NCBI GenBank assembly: GCA_017642695.1
Contig: JAEPQD010000001.1
Span: 1 to 64,000 of the forward strand
Origin: Parvibaculum sp.
GTDB lineage: Bacteria > Pseudomonadota > Alphaproteobacteria > Parvibaculales > Parvibaculaceae
DNA: 64,000 nucleotides
Reading direction: 5' to 3'
The first letter of the stretch is position 1; each line of letters starts with the position of its first letter. This document shows positions 22,466 through 34,348 of this stretch, in pieces. The notes under the pieces were generated by a model that was not told the origin of the DNA, did no database searches, and saw only the letters and a list, made by a program, of their open reading frames with translations. The translations under genes were made by a program, and so were the position numbers.

Positions 22466-23325
22466 GATACCTGCCTCACGGAGGGAGAGGCCGGGAGCCC
22501 GAAACCGCGATCGTGACCAAGGCTCGGCACGCGCTTGCGCGCTTCAGCAATCTTCCCTGTGTCGATTTCGGCGAGGATCACGCCCGGCTCGTCGTGATCC
22601 GCTTCCGCGATCACCTCGCCCCAGGGCGCGACGATGAGGCTGTGACCATAGGTCTCGCGGCCGCATTCATGGCGTCCGCCCTGCGCGGGCGCGAGGACGA
22701 AACAACCTGTCTCGATGGCACGCGCCTTCAGAAGCGTGTGCCAATGCGCCTCGCCCGTCTGCCGCGTGAAGGCGGCGGGCACGGTGAGGAAGTCGGCACC
22801 CGCTTGCGCGAGCGTCCGGTAGAGCTGCGGGAAACGGACATCGTAGCAGATGGTGAGACCGAGACGTCCCCAGGGAACCCGCGCGAGGATCGCCTCGCGG
22901 CCCGGTTCATAGTTCTTGCTTTCGCGATAGGATTCGCCGCCCGCGAGATCGACATCGAACATGTGGATCTTGTCGTAGCGCGCCGCAACCTCGCCTTCCG
23001 GCGAAATCAGAAAGGAGCGGTTCGCAACCTTTTCGTCCGAAAGCCGGATCGGCAACGAACCGATCAGCAGCCAGATATTCTTCTCCGCCGCAAGCGAACG
23101 AAAAGCGGGCAGAGCTTCATCGTCCTTCTCCTCGCGCGCCTTGTCGAAGAGGTCCGCCGTCCTGGTGACGAGAAGCGACGTCATTTCCGGCGTCGCAATG
23201 AAAGACGCTCCCTTCGCCGCCGCTTCCGCGATGAGGGCGGAGGCGGCCGAAACATTCTCCGCCACGGTGCAGCTACTGCGCATCTGCACGCAGGCGGCTG
23301 TAAAGGATGTCGATGAAGCGCTCAT
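22462..23325 (-). CDS. Carbon-nitrogen hydrolase family protein (Nit1/Nit2-like amidase)
   Basis: 287 aa nitrilase-superfamily enzyme with the catalytic triad visible: E in FIATPEMTS (about E46), K in YDKIHMFDVD and C in LTICYDVRFPQLYR. The IHMFDVDL and CYDVRFP signatures match Nit/YafV-type omega-amidases (deaminated glutathione or alpha-ketoglutaramate hydrolases), and the adjacency of grxC suits a glutathione link. The start at 23325 follows grxC by a few bases; a longer reading to 23442 overlaps grxC. Confidence 0.9.
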   Translation of the reverse strand: MSASSTSFTAACVQMRSSCTVAENVSAASALIAEAAAKGASFIATPEMTSLLVTRTADLFDKAREEKDDEALPAFRSLAAEKNIWLLIGSLPIRLSDEKVANRSFLISPEGEVAARYDKIHMFDVDLAGGESYRESKNYEPGREAILARVPWGRLGLTICYDVRFPQLYRTLAQAGADFLTVPAAFTRQTGEAHWHTLLKARAIETGCFVLAPAQGGRHECGRETYGHSLIVAPWGEVIAEADHDEPGVILAEIDTGKIAEARKRVPSLGHDRGFGLPASPSVRQVS

Positions 23326-23329
23326 GAGG

Positions 23330-23587
23330 TCAGGCGGCGAGCATCGGGTCAAGCTTGCCGGAGGCATCGAGCGCGTAGAGGTCATCGCAACCGCCGACAT
23401 GGTCATCGCCGATGAATATCTGCGGCACGGTGTGCCGGCCATGCGCGCGGTTCATCATCTCCCGGCGCTTGTCCGCATCCATACCGACATCGATCTCGGT
23501 AAAGGAGACGCCCTTCTTCTGGAGCAGACCCTTCGCCCGGTAACAATAGGGGCAAAGCATGGTCGTATAGATCGTGACATCCGCCAT
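23330..23587 (-). CDS. grxC: Glutaredoxin 3
   Basis: 85-aa dithiol glutaredoxin reducing disulfides with glutathione. The active site CPYC is at 12-15, the cis-proline motif HTVPQIFI follows and GGCDDLYAL is the glutathione-binding C-terminal motif. The start at 23587 (MADVTIYTT) has GGAG upstream. First gene of a grxC-nitrilase-DUF1178 operon, downstream of comF. Confidence 0.95.
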   Translation of the reverse strand: MADVTIYTTMLCPYCYRAKGLLQKKGVSFTEIDVGMDADKRREMMNRAHGRHTVPQIFIGDDHVGGCDDLYALDASGKLDPMLAA

Positions 23588-23654
23588 GGCGGCTACTCCA
23601 GAGGTTGAACGGCGGGACGGATAGAGCCCCGGCCCGAAAGCAAAAGGCTCTATA

Positions 23655-24428
23655 TCATATAGAAGCCCCGCCCGGCGGAACAACCCGGGCGAGGCAGAGC
23701 ACGGAAACCTCGCGCGCGCCCGCCGCTACGAGCACCCGCGCGCAGGATTCCGCGGTGGCGCCGGTCGTCATCACATCATCGATGAGAACGACATGGCGGT
23801 TCCGCACAAGGGTTTCGCCACCGGGGCCCAGCCGGAAGGCACCCGCGACGTTGCGCCGCCGCTGGTCGCCCGAAAGGCCGACCTGCGGACGCGTCGCCCG
23901 GACGCGGACCAGCAGGTCGGGCATGTTGGAAAGACCCGAAAGCCCCGCAAACGCCCGGGAAAGCTCCGCCGACTGATTGAAACGGCGGGAAAACAGGCGG
24001 CGCTTGTGCAACGGCACCGGGGCAACGATATCGGCATCGGCGGCAATGTCGGCCCCGATGCGCAGAAGCCAGCGGGCAAAGGCAGGCGCGGCCTCCATGC
24101 GGTCGGAATATTTGAAACGGTGAACGAGCCTGGCGCTCCGGTCGCTGTAGCGCATGACGGCACGGGCACGAGCATAAGAGGGCGGGTTTACCAGCGCCGC
24201 CGCGCTGACCGCATCTTCCCCTGTCTCGTAGGGAAAGGGGATGCCCGTGACGGCGCACCAGGGCCGCTCTATGAAGTCGACCTGCGCCCAACAGGAACCG
24301 CAAAGCGCCCCATGCGCGGAGACGCCGCGGCCACACCCCAGACAGAGCGGGGGCAACGCGATATCGGCAGCACGGGCGAACCCGGCCAGCGTCATGCCGA
24401 TCCAGTTTCCCATGCCTCGAAGCTCCAT
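23655..24428 (-). CDS. comF: ComF family protein (phosphoribosyltransferase fold)
   Basis: 257 aa. The N-terminal four-cysteine zinc ribbon (C29, C32, C43, C46) is followed by double-motif CAxxY-like strands and a C-terminal phosphoribosyltransferase fold with PRPP loop VVLIDDVMTTGAT. ComF/GntX proteins take part in DNA uptake or use in some bacteria; the role here is not established. The start is chosen at ATG 24428 (AAGG upstream); ATG 24413 and a TTG at 24446 are alternatives. Divergent from the methyltransferase gene. Confidence 0.9.
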   Translation of the reverse strand: MELRGMGNWIGMTLAGFARAADIALPPLCLGCGRGVSAHGALCGSCWAQVDFIERPWCAVTGIPFPYETGEDAVSAAALVNPPSYARARAVMRYSDRSARLVHRFKYSDRMEAAPAFARWLLRIGADIAADADIVAPVPLHKRRLFSRRFNQSAELSRAFAGLSGLSNMPDLLVRVRATRPQVGLSGDQRRRNVAGAFRLGPGGETLVRNRHVVLIDDVMTTGATAESCARVLVAAGAREVSVLCLARVVPPGGASI

Positions 24429-24499
24429 TGCGCCTTCGTTGCCCAAAATCGAATTCTAGCACGACAAGGCGGCACTTGCGGGCATGCCTCGCCGCCACC

Positions 24500-25444
24500 A
24501 TGATGCGCGCCATGCCCGAAGCCAGCCCCGATCCCAAGATGCGCATCTTCGACCGCACCCTGCTGCGCCGCCGCCGGGACCGCGCTGCCGCGTCGTTCGG
24601 CGACTATGACTTCCTGCTGCGCCGGGCGGGCGAAGATATCGTGGAACGGATCGCCGCCGCCAATCGCGACTTCGAGGTCGCGGCCGATCTTGGCTGTCAC
24701 CGGGGAACGCTCGCGCAGGCAATTGCCGAAGGCGGACTGCCACAAGGCAAGATCGGGATGCTCGTTTCGTCGGACATGTCGATACCGATGCTCACGGCTG
24801 CGCCGGCCCCGCGCGTGATTGCAGACGAAGAAGCGCTTCCTTTCGCGAATGGAAGCCTGAACCTCGCGACAAGCATCCTGTCGCTGCACTGGGCGAACGA
24901 CCTGCCAGGCACGCTGATCCAGATCCGCCGGGCGCTCAAGCCCGACGGGCTCTTCCTCAGCGCCCTTTTTGGTGGCGAGACACTGACAGAACTGCGCCAG
25001 TCGCTCGCTGAAGCTGAAATCGAACTGGAGGGAGGTTTGTCGCCCCGCATCTCGCCCTTCGCCGATCTTCGCGACATGGGGAGCCTCCTGCAGCGCGCGG
25101 GTTTCGCGCTTCCCGTCGCCGACACCGATCGGGTGACGGTGCGCTATGCCGATCCGCTGCGGCTGATGGCGGATTTGCGCGGCATGGGTGAGACGAACAC
25201 ACTCATCGAACGGCGTCGCACACCGATACGGCGCGCAACGCTGATGCGCGCGGGCGAAATCTATCGTGAGAAATTCGCACTTCCGGACGGGCGCGTGCCC
25301 GCGACATTCGACATCGTCATCGTGACGGGCTGGGCACCGCATGAGAGCCAGCAGAAGCCGCTTCGTCCGGGAAGCGCGGAGGCGCGGCTCGCCGATGCGC
25401 TCGGCACCGTCGAGCGTCCGGCCGGCGACAAGACCGGAAGATGA
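24500..25444 (+). CDS. SAM-dependent methyltransferase, BioC/NDUFAF5-like
   Basis: About 314 aa. The opening IFDRTLLRRRRDRAA is characteristic of the alphaproteobacterial/mitochondrial NDUFAF5 group. A Rossmann SAM-binding fold follows (AADLGCHRGTL, then SLHWANDLPGTLIQIRRALKPDG). Mitochondrial NDUFAF5 hydroxylates an arginine of a complex I subunit; a similar complex I assembly role is a reasonable guess, with BioC-like function less likely. Start uncertain among ATG 24500, 24503 and 24512. Confidence 0.8.
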   Translation: MMRAMPEASPDPKMRIFDRTLLRRRRDRAAASFGDYDFLLRRAGEDIVERIAAANRDFEVAADLGCHRGTLAQAIAEGGLPQGKIGMLVSSDMSIPMLTAAPAPRVIADEEALPFANGSLNLATSILSLHWANDLPGTLIQIRRALKPDGLFLSALFGGETLTELRQSLAEAEIELEGGLSPRISPFADLRDMGSLLQRAGFALPVADTDRVTVRYADPLRLMADLRGMGETNTLIERRRTPIRRATLMRAGEIYREKFALPDGRVPATFDIVIVTGWAPHESQQKPLRPGSAEARLADALGTVERPAGDKTGR

Positions 25445-25447
25445 AGA

Positions 25448-25627
25448 TCAGCCGACGAGCGCCGTCGCCACCTTGTTGAAAAGGGAGTCGTTGAGCGCCG
25501 TGCCGGTGGTGCCGACGATGACGATGATGACGGCGGAGATGCCGGCCACGATCAGCGCATATTCGACCGCCGTCGCGCCGCTTTCCTCGGAACGGAAAGC
25601 TCGCGCCAGTTTACCGGTACCCCTCAT
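25448..25627 (-). CDS. Flp/Fap-type IVb pilin, 59 aa
   Basis: The minus strand encodes a 59-aa protein: basic N-terminus, then the type IVb prepilin processing motif ESG|ATAVEY (cleavage after G17, Glu at +5, Tyr at +6), a hydrophobic helix (about 24-43) and a short polar tail. AGAGGG lies just before the ATG. This is the Flp pilin pattern used by Tad secretion systems. No tad/cpa genes are nearby, so the assembly machinery must be elsewhere. It ends 3 nt from the convergent methyltransferase stop. Confidence 0.85.
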   Translation of the reverse strand: MRGTGKLARAFRSEESGATAVEYALIVAGISAVIIVIVGTTGTALNDSLFNKVATALVG

Positions 25628-25660
25628 GCCACCCTCTCGCTTTTCGCGCGGCCTCCTTCT

Positions 25661-26095
25661 TCAGAGAAGGTCGCGCAGCACCGCTATCAGCGGCTCATCC
25701 GCAGGCGGCATCGGATAATCCCGAAGCCTGGCCGGCGGCACCCACGTCAGCGCCTGGTCTTCCAGGGGCCTGACCTCCCCCTCCCAGCGCCGGCAGACAT
25801 AAAGCGGCATCAGGAGGTGGAACCCCTCATAGTCGTGGCTCGCGAAGGTGAGCGGCGCAAGGCACGCCTTCGCGACGTCGATACCGAGTTCTTCCTTCAA
25901 TTCCCGGATCAGGCAGGCCTCGGGGACCTCCCCCTCTTCGACCTTGCCACCTGGAAATTCCCACAGGCCTGCCAGCGGCTTGCCCTCGGGACGACGGGCG
26001 ATCAGCACCCGGCCATCGGCATCGACAAGCGCGCAGGCAGCGACGAGAAGGAGCCGTTTCGGCCCGCCCGTTCCGCCTTCGCGCTCGTCTGCCAT
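25661..26095 (-). CDS. mutT: (Deoxy)nucleoside triphosphate pyrophosphohydrolase, MutT-type Nudix protein
   Basis: 144 aa with a complete Nudix box GX5EX7REUXEEXG at 50-71. MutT-like features RRPEGKPLAGLWEFPGGK match enzymes that remove 8-oxo-dGTP from the nucleotide pool. Located between argJ and the pilin gene, the usual alphaproteobacterial argJ-mutT order. Confidence 0.93.
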   Translation of the reverse strand: MADEREGGTGGPKRLLLVAACALVDADGRVLIARRPEGKPLAGLWEFPGGKVEEGEVPEACLIRELKEELGIDVAKACLAPLTFASHDYEGFHLLMPLYVCRRWEGEVRPLEDQALTWVPPARLRDYPMPPADEPLIAVLRDLL

Positions 26096-26193
26096 AGTCG
26101 TGCCTTCTGGTTAAGGGTCTCACCCGCCAGGACCTGAAAAGTCCCCGAACGCGCCGGTTCTTCGGATTTTAGTTAAAAATACGGAAACCGGGA

Positions 26194-27648
26194 TCAGCTT
26201 CGGTAGTCCGCATTGATACGGATGTAGTCGTAGGTGAGGTCGCAGGTCCAGACCGTGGCGGACGACTTGCCGACGCCCACATCGACATCGATGCCGATAT
26301 CCGAGCCCTTCATGTGGCGAGCAACCGGCGTTTCGTCGTAGCCGGGAACCGCCATGCCGTTCTTCGCGACGTCGACGCCGCCGATGCGAATGGTGAGCTT
26401 GTCCCGATCCGCCGCCTCGCCGGACTTGCCAACCGCCATGACGATACGGCCCCAATTGGCATCCTCGCCAGCGATCGCGGTTTTCACCAGCGGCGAGTTG
26501 GCGATGGTCATGCCGATCCGCCGCGCGGCCTGATGGCTCTGTGCACCGGTGACCGCAATGCGGATGAACTTGGTCGCGCCCTCCCCGTCCTTCACCACCT
26601 GATGCGCGAGGTCGAGCATGAGATCGTCGAGTGCAGCGCGAAATTCGCGCAGGCGCGGATCGCCGGCGCGCACGATGGGCGGCTCATCCTTCATGGCCGC
26701 ACCCGTTGCAAAAACCAGCACGCTGTCGGACGTCGAGGTATCGCTGTCGACCGTGATGGCGTTGAAGCTGTCGCGCACGCCGAGCAGCAGCAGCGTCTGC
26801 AGGATCTTCGACGGGATCGCGGCATCCGTGAAGATGAAGACGAGCATGGTGGCAAGATCAGGCGCGATCATGCCCGAGCCCTTGGCGATGCCGTTGATCG
26901 TGACTTCGGCGGCACCGATCCTCACCTTCCGGGTCGCAAGCTTCGGGTAGGTGTCTGTCGTCATGATGGCGCGGGCGGCTTCGTCCCACCTGTCGTCGGA
27001 GGCGGACGCAAGCGCGGCATCAATACCCTTGATCACCGGTTCCGGGTCCATAGGCTGGCCGATAACGCCGGTCGACGCGATGAAGACATCTTTCTGGCGG
27101 CAATTGCCGGCCTGAGCGGCGGCGGCGGCCGTCGCCTTGACGGTGGCGACACCCGCCTTGCCGGTGAAGGCATTGGAATTGCCGGAATTGACGACAAGCA
27201 TGCGCCCTTCGCCATTGTCGCCGACATTGTTGCGGCACCACTCGACCGGCGCGGAAGCCGTTTTCGAGGTGGTGAAGACGCCGGCTGCCTGCGTGCCTTC
27301 CGCCATGCGGACAACGAGAAGATCGGTACGGCCCTTGTACTTGATGCCGGCCGCCACAGTGCCGAGCTCGACACCTCCGATGGGCGGAAGCTTCGCATAG
27401 GTCTTCGGTGCGAGCGGCGAAACCTTGGTGGCTACTTTCTTCTTCGCGGGTTTCTTTGCAGGCTTGCGGGCAGCCTTCTTGGCAGGCGTTGCCGATGCTT
27501 TCGCCTTGGCGCGGACGGGCTTTTTCGGCTTCGCGGTCTTGCGCTGGGCGCGCGAGGGCTTCGCCTTGCTGCGCGGCTTTGCCTTCGCCTTGCCACTTGT
27601 CTTGCGCTTCGGTTTCACCGAAGCCTTCACGCTCTTCTTGACCGCCAT
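26194..27648 (-). CDS. argJ: Bifunctional glutamate N-acetyltransferase/amino-acid acetyltransferase ArgJ with basic N-terminal extension
   Basis: Cyclic arginine pathway: recycles acetyl from N-acetylornithine to glutamate and may also make N-acetylglutamate. The enzyme starts near residue 77 (SPLAPKTYAKLPPIGGV). It has the self-cleavage site KGSGMIAPDLATML, where the proenzyme is cut before the Thr nucleophile, and the terminal NADYRS. Unusual: the first ~75 residues are almost only K, A, P, R, S, T with repeats such as KKAARKPAKKPAKKK, like histone H1/AlgP tails. The ATG at 27648 is the only good start for the long form; a truncated native ArgJ start is not obvious. Confidence 0.93.
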   Translation of the reverse strand: MAVKKSVKASVKPKRKTSGKAKAKPRSKAKPSRAQRKTAKPKKPVRAKAKASATPAKKAARKPAKKPAKKKVATKVSPLAPKTYAKLPPIGGVELGTVAAGIKYKGRTDLLVVRMAEGTQAAGVFTTSKTASAPVEWCRNNVGDNGEGRMLVVNSGNSNAFTGKAGVATVKATAAAAAQAGNCRQKDVFIASTGVIGQPMDPEPVIKGIDAALASASDDRWDEAARAIMTTDTYPKLATRKVRIGAAEVTINGIAKGSGMIAPDLATMLVFIFTDAAIPSKILQTLLLLGVRDSFNAITVDSDTSTSDSVLVFATGAAMKDEPPIVRAGDPRLREFRAALDDLMLDLAHQVVKDGEGATKFIRIAVTGAQSHQAARRIGMTIANSPLVKTAIAGEDANWGRIVMAVGKSGEAADRDKLTIRIGGVDVAKNGMAVPGYDETPVARHMKGSDIGIDVDVGVGKSSATVWTCDLTYDYIRINADYRS

Positions 27649-27680
27649 CCGCCGCTCCGCCTGCCAGCTGTTTCCGGGAA

Positions 27681-28544
27681 CTACTCCTGCGGCACGATCT
27701 GCGGGCGTCCGCCTGAAGGTGCTGCTTCGTCTACACCGATAATCTCGATCTTTGCATCGGCACGCAAACCTTCCATGAGTTTCTGTCCTTCCTGCCGCGC
27801 GATCTGGCGAATGATGTCCTCGCGCGCTTCCTCGAAGGGCGGCTTGGGTATATCGCGGAATTCGACCAGCTTGATCACATGCCAGCCGAACTGGGTCTCG
27901 ACAGGCGCCGAAACCTCGCCGGGTTCGAGGCTGAAGACGGCATCGCCGAACTGCGGCCCCATGTCCTCCTTGCGGAACCAGCCGAGATCGTCCCCATCGG
28001 CGGAGCTACCGTCGCGCGAATGCTCCTTCGCGGCATCCTCGAAGCTCTTTCCATCCGCAATCTCCGCGGCGATCTTGTCCGCCTCTTCCTTCGTTTCGAC
28101 GAGGATGTGTTTCGCGTTCGCTTCCTGCTCGGCTGGTGCGTTCTTCACATTCTCGTCATAGAAGGCACGGACCGCCTCGTCGGTCACCTTGTCCTGCATG
28201 AGCTGAACCCAGTAGACGTCGCGCAGTGCCTTCTCGTTGAAATAGTCCTGACGGCGCTTCACGGCCGGATCGTCGTCGACATGCTTTTCCTCCGCGGCGA
28301 GCGCGACGACACGGCGGTCGATCAGCATGCCTAGGAGGTACTGGAACCGCATTTCCGGCTCGAGCCGCGCCAGTGCCGCTCCCATTTCCTCGTCCGCCAA
28401 CGCAATGTCCGAATAGTTGATCGGCGTGCCGTTGACCCTGGCCACGGTTTCGTCGGCCGGGGCGCTTTCCTCCTGCGCGAAAGCGCCCGTCCCGGCGAGA
28501 AACGAGAACACCAGGGCGGCAAGGACATGGCGGAAAACGGACAT
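27681..28544 (-). CDS. Peptidylprolyl isomerase, parvulin type, exported
   Basis: 287 aa. The signal peptide ends at about residue 23 (GAFA|QE). A SurA/PrsA-like N-terminal helical region is followed by one parvulin domain (about 135-235; AKHILVETKEEADKIAAEI, DLGWFRKEDMGPQFGDAVFSL, FGWHVIKLVEFR). Helps fold exported proteins in the periplasm. The adjacent divergent secA and downstream argJ match a common alphaproteobacterial order. Confidence 0.9.
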   Translation of the reverse strand: MSVFRHVLAALVFSFLAGTGAFAQEESAPADETVARVNGTPINYSDIALADEEMGAALARLEPEMRFQYLLGMLIDRRVVALAAEEKHVDDDPAVKRRQDYFNEKALRDVYWVQLMQDKVTDEAVRAFYDENVKNAPAEQEANAKHILVETKEEADKIAAEIADGKSFEDAAKEHSRDGSSADGDDLGWFRKEDMGPQFGDAVFSLEPGEVSAPVETQFGWHVIKLVEFRDIPKPPFEEAREDIIRQIARQEGQKLMEGLRADAKIEIIGVDEAAPSGGRPQIVPQE

Positions 28545-28840
28545 GAAAGGACCTTCCTTGTGACTTCGGAGCCCCGAGCCGGGCTATGGAGGCGGTAAAT
28601 GGCCTTCTGCGGGGCCACATCAAGGATAGGCCGGGTGAAAAGGCGGAATTTTGGCGGGCCATAATGACGGCAGGGTCCCGGCCACACAAGCGCCACACAC
28701 CGGACCTAGATCGGGACGCAAATGGAGCGAATCCGGCGGATTCGCGGTGCTGCGACGGCTTTCCGCCCGGTCCGCGTTCGATTGACAAGGATGGGACGCC
28801 CCCTTACATCGGGAGCGCACCGCAAGAGGAATGTGACCTG

Positions 28841-31567
<2,727 letters not shown>

Positions 31568-31593
31568 GAAGGGCAACCCGGCAAAAACAAAAA

Positions 31594-31623
31594 AAAGAGC
31601 CGCACCCTCGGGTGCGGCTCTTT
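31594..31623 (+). terminator. Bidirectional rho-independent terminator (secA / MFS gene)
   Basis: A perfect 13-bp stem AAAGAGCCGCACC/GGTGCGGCTCTTT with a CTCG tetraloop, A-rich on the left and T-rich on the right, lies between the convergent secA and MFS genes. It can serve both. Confidence 0.92.
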
Positions 31624-31642
31624 CTGTTTCATCTTCTCGATG

Positions 31643-33007
31643 TCAGGCGCGATGGCCGCCCGACGCCGCCTTCTTGAGGTGGTGGCCGGCAAGAAAGTAA
31701 TGCGCCGCCGCCCAGATGTTCAGCATCGCCGTACCGAACAGTGCCCAGCGCAGCGACTGGTTGCCCATGCCCATCGTGAAATTGAAGAAGTCCGACAGGA
31801 TGCCGACGAATTGCGGGCCGAAGCCCAGGCCGATGATGTTGATGATGAAGAGCATCACGGCGGAAGCAAGCGCACGTTTGGCGGGCGGCGTCAGCGTCTG
31901 GATCATCGCGAAGGACGGTCCCAGATAGAACGCGCCGAGGAACGAGATCGGCACGTAGAGGACCCAGAGGATCGAAACCGGGTACCCCGCCACATGGAAG
32001 GCCGGCCAGTTGTCCATGAGATAGAAGGCGACAATGAACGGCACCACCAGAATCTTCGCCCAGGCGACGACCCAGGTGTTCCAGCGCACGTCCTTCGCGG
32101 CCAGCCTGTCGGTCAGCCGCCCGCCGAAATAGGCGCCGAAGCCGCCGACGATACCGACCATCAGGGCGAGAAAGGTGGAGACTTCGCCAATCGACATGCC
32201 ATGGGTGCGAATGAGAAAGGCCGGGCCCCACATGACGCCGCCATAGCCGACAAAGGACGTGATCGTGACGCCGCAGACGACATGACGCGCCGCCGCCGTA
32301 TGCCAGAGATGATGGAACCCTTCCCTGACGATCACCAAACCCGTCTTGAAGTTGAGCGGCGCATCGGACTTCTCCGGCGCCATGCCATCGGCACCGCCAC
32401 GCTCCGGTTCTCTCAACGTGAAGCGGACAAGGAGCGCGAGCAGGAGGCCCGGCAAGCCGACGACGAAAAACGCCGCACGCCAGCCATACCAGACCGCGAC
32501 CCAGCCGCCGACCAGAAAGCCGATCATCACGCCGAAATAGACGCCGAGCGAATAGACAGCCATCGCACTGGCGCGTTCGTTCGGAGCATACATGTCGGCG
32601 ATCATCGAATGGGAAGGCGGGCTCGATCCGGCCTCGCCAATACCGACGCCGATGCGCGCCAGCCCGAGCTGCCAGAAGTTCTGCGCAAGACCGCAAAGCG
32701 CCGTCATGCCGCTCCAGATCGCGATCGCCCAGGCGATGATGTTGCGCCGGTTGCCGCGGTCGGCGATGAGTGCGATCGGAATGCCGAGCGTCGCGTAGAA
32801 GATTGCGAAGGCGATGCCTGAGAGAAAGCCGAGCTGCGTGTCGGAAAGAAGGAGATCCTCCTTGATGGGTTCAAGAAGGATTCCCATGATGTTTCGGTCG
32901 ACATGGCTCGACGTATAGCCGAGCACGAGGACCATCAGCGCATAGCGCCTGTATCCCGGCGACAGCGTGGCAGGCGTCGCAGCTTTCGCCATTGTGGCTT
33001 CGGCCAT
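31643..33007 (-). CDS. MFS transporter
   Basis: 454 aa with 12 predicted membrane helices. The first begins near residue 20 (YALMVLVLGYTSSHVDRNIMG) and the loop 2-3 motif is ALIADRGNRR. The opening resembles the spinster-like/anion-cation symporter group (D...R pattern in TM1, VGIGEAGSSPPSHSMIADMYAP). The substrate is unknown; it is divergent from the epoxide hydrolase operon, so related small organic molecules are plausible. The start at 33007 has a GGGGGAAGAGGGA purine tract upstream. Confidence 0.88.
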   Translation of the reverse strand: MAEATMAKAATPATLSPGYRRYALMVLVLGYTSSHVDRNIMGILLEPIKEDLLLSDTQLGFLSGIAFAIFYATLGIPIALIADRGNRRNIIAWAIAIWSGMTALCGLAQNFWQLGLARIGVGIGEAGSSPPSHSMIADMYAPNERASAMAVYSLGVYFGVMIGFLVGGWVAVWYGWRAAFFVVGLPGLLLALLVRFTLREPERGGADGMAPEKSDAPLNFKTGLVIVREGFHHLWHTAAARHVVCGVTITSFVGYGGVMWGPAFLIRTHGMSIGEVSTFLALMVGIVGGFGAYFGGRLTDRLAAKDVRWNTWVVAWAKILVVPFIVAFYLMDNWPAFHVAGYPVSILWVLYVPISFLGAFYLGPSFAMIQTLTPPAKRALASAVMLFIINIIGLGFGPQFVGILSDFFNFTMGMGNQSLRWALFGTAMLNIWAAAHYFLAGHHLKKAASGGHRA

Positions 33008-33152
33008 TCCCTCTTCCCCCGAATATCTTTTTCTTTGGTGAGGTAACTCTACTGGCGCTTGCAGGGCACCGCAATCGGCGCTCCTTGCGATGCCCCGCTC
33101 CCCTGCCATAATCCCCGCAACCAGAAACGCTCATTCACCCGGAGACGCCCAG

Positions 33153-34343
33153 ATGTCCGCAACCAGACCCGTTCCCTTCACGGTCGACATTCCGCAAGGG
33201 AAACTCGACGCGATCAACGCCAAGGTCAGCGCCTATGAGTGGCACGAGATGCCGGAGATAGACCCGGGCGCCGACCGCTGGGCCTATGGCACCGACATGG
33301 AATACATGCGTGAACTTTGCACCTATTGGACGACGGAGTTTGACTGGCGCGCGGCGGAGAGGAAGCTCAACGCGTTCCCGCAGTTTCACGCCGAGATTGA
33401 CGGCCAGAAGGTCCATTTCATCCACGTGAAAGGATCGGGCTCGAATCCCGAGACCGTCCTCATGACACATGGCTGGCCGGGCTCGGTGTTCGAGTTCAAT
33501 GCCGTGATCGAGCCGCTGGCGCATCCGGAGAAGTTCGGCGGCAATGCCGAAGAAGGCGTCAATCTGGTCGTTCCATCCCTGCCCGGCTACGGCTTCTCCG
33601 GCAAGCCGAAGAAGCCCATCGGGCCCAAGGGAACCGCGGCGCTCTGGGACAGGCTGATGCGGGACGTGCTCGGCTACGACACCTATATCGCGCAGGGCGG
33701 CGACTGGGGTTCGGTCGTCTCGGGCTGGCTCGCCTACGACCATTCCGTGACGAAAGGCGGCGGCTGCAAGGCCGTGCATCTCAACATGTATGGCGTGAGA
33801 CCCGCCGCCCTTCCGGAAACCGAAGAGGAAAAGCAATGGGCAGCGGGTGCCGCCATGACTTTCGAACTGGAAAGCGCCTATCTCCGGCTTCAGATGACAA
33901 AACCGCAAACGCTTTCCTACGGCATGATGGATAGTCCCGTGGGGGCAGCCGCATGGATCGTCGAAAAGTTCAACGGCTGGTCGGACCGGCGCGGTCCCGA
34001 CGGCAAGGAGCACATCGAGAACGCCTATACCAAGGACCAGTTGCTGACCAATGTGATGATTTATCTCGTCACGGAAACCTTCAACACCGCAACCTGGTTC
34101 TACCGGGGCATGTTCGAGGAAGGCGGCACCAGCATGGCACCGGGAACCAAGGTCGACGTCCCGACCGGCATCGCAAATTTTCCGAAGGAGTTTCTCGTCT
34201 TCCCCCCGCGCAGCATGGTGGAGAAGGGATACAACATCGTGCGCTGGAGCGACTTCGAGCATGGCGGTCATTTCGCGGCACTTGAAACCGGTGACGTCTT
34301 CGCGGACGACGTCCGCGCTTTCGTCAACCAGGTGAAGGGCTGA
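33153..34343 (+). CDS. Epoxide hydrolase (EHN-domain, microsomal type), first of a tandem pair
   Basis: Hydrolyses epoxides to diols through an aspartyl ester. 396 aa: the N-terminal EHN domain (about 1-110; FDWRAAERKLNAFPQF) is followed by an alpha/beta-hydrolase domain with oxyanion motif HGWPGS, nucleophile Asp in GGDWGS, and catalytic His in EHGGHFAALE. GGAG precedes the ATG at 33153. Five nucleotides separate it from the second epoxide hydrolase. No signal peptide, so cytoplasmic. Confidence 0.92.
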   Translation: MSATRPVPFTVDIPQGKLDAINAKVSAYEWHEMPEIDPGADRWAYGTDMEYMRELCTYWTTEFDWRAAERKLNAFPQFHAEIDGQKVHFIHVKGSGSNPETVLMTHGWPGSVFEFNAVIEPLAHPEKFGGNAEEGVNLVVPSLPGYGFSGKPKKPIGPKGTAALWDRLMRDVLGYDTYIAQGGDWGSVVSGWLAYDHSVTKGGGCKAVHLNMYGVRPAALPETEEEKQWAAGAAMTFELESAYLRLQMTKPQTLSYGMMDSPVGAAAWIVEKFNGWSDRRGPDGKEHIENAYTKDQLLTNVMIYLVTETFNTATWFYRGMFEEGGTSMAPGTKVDVPTGIANFPKEFLVFPPRSMVEKGYNIVRWSDFEHGGHFAALETGDVFADDVRAFVNQVKG

Positions 34344-34348
34344 AGGCC

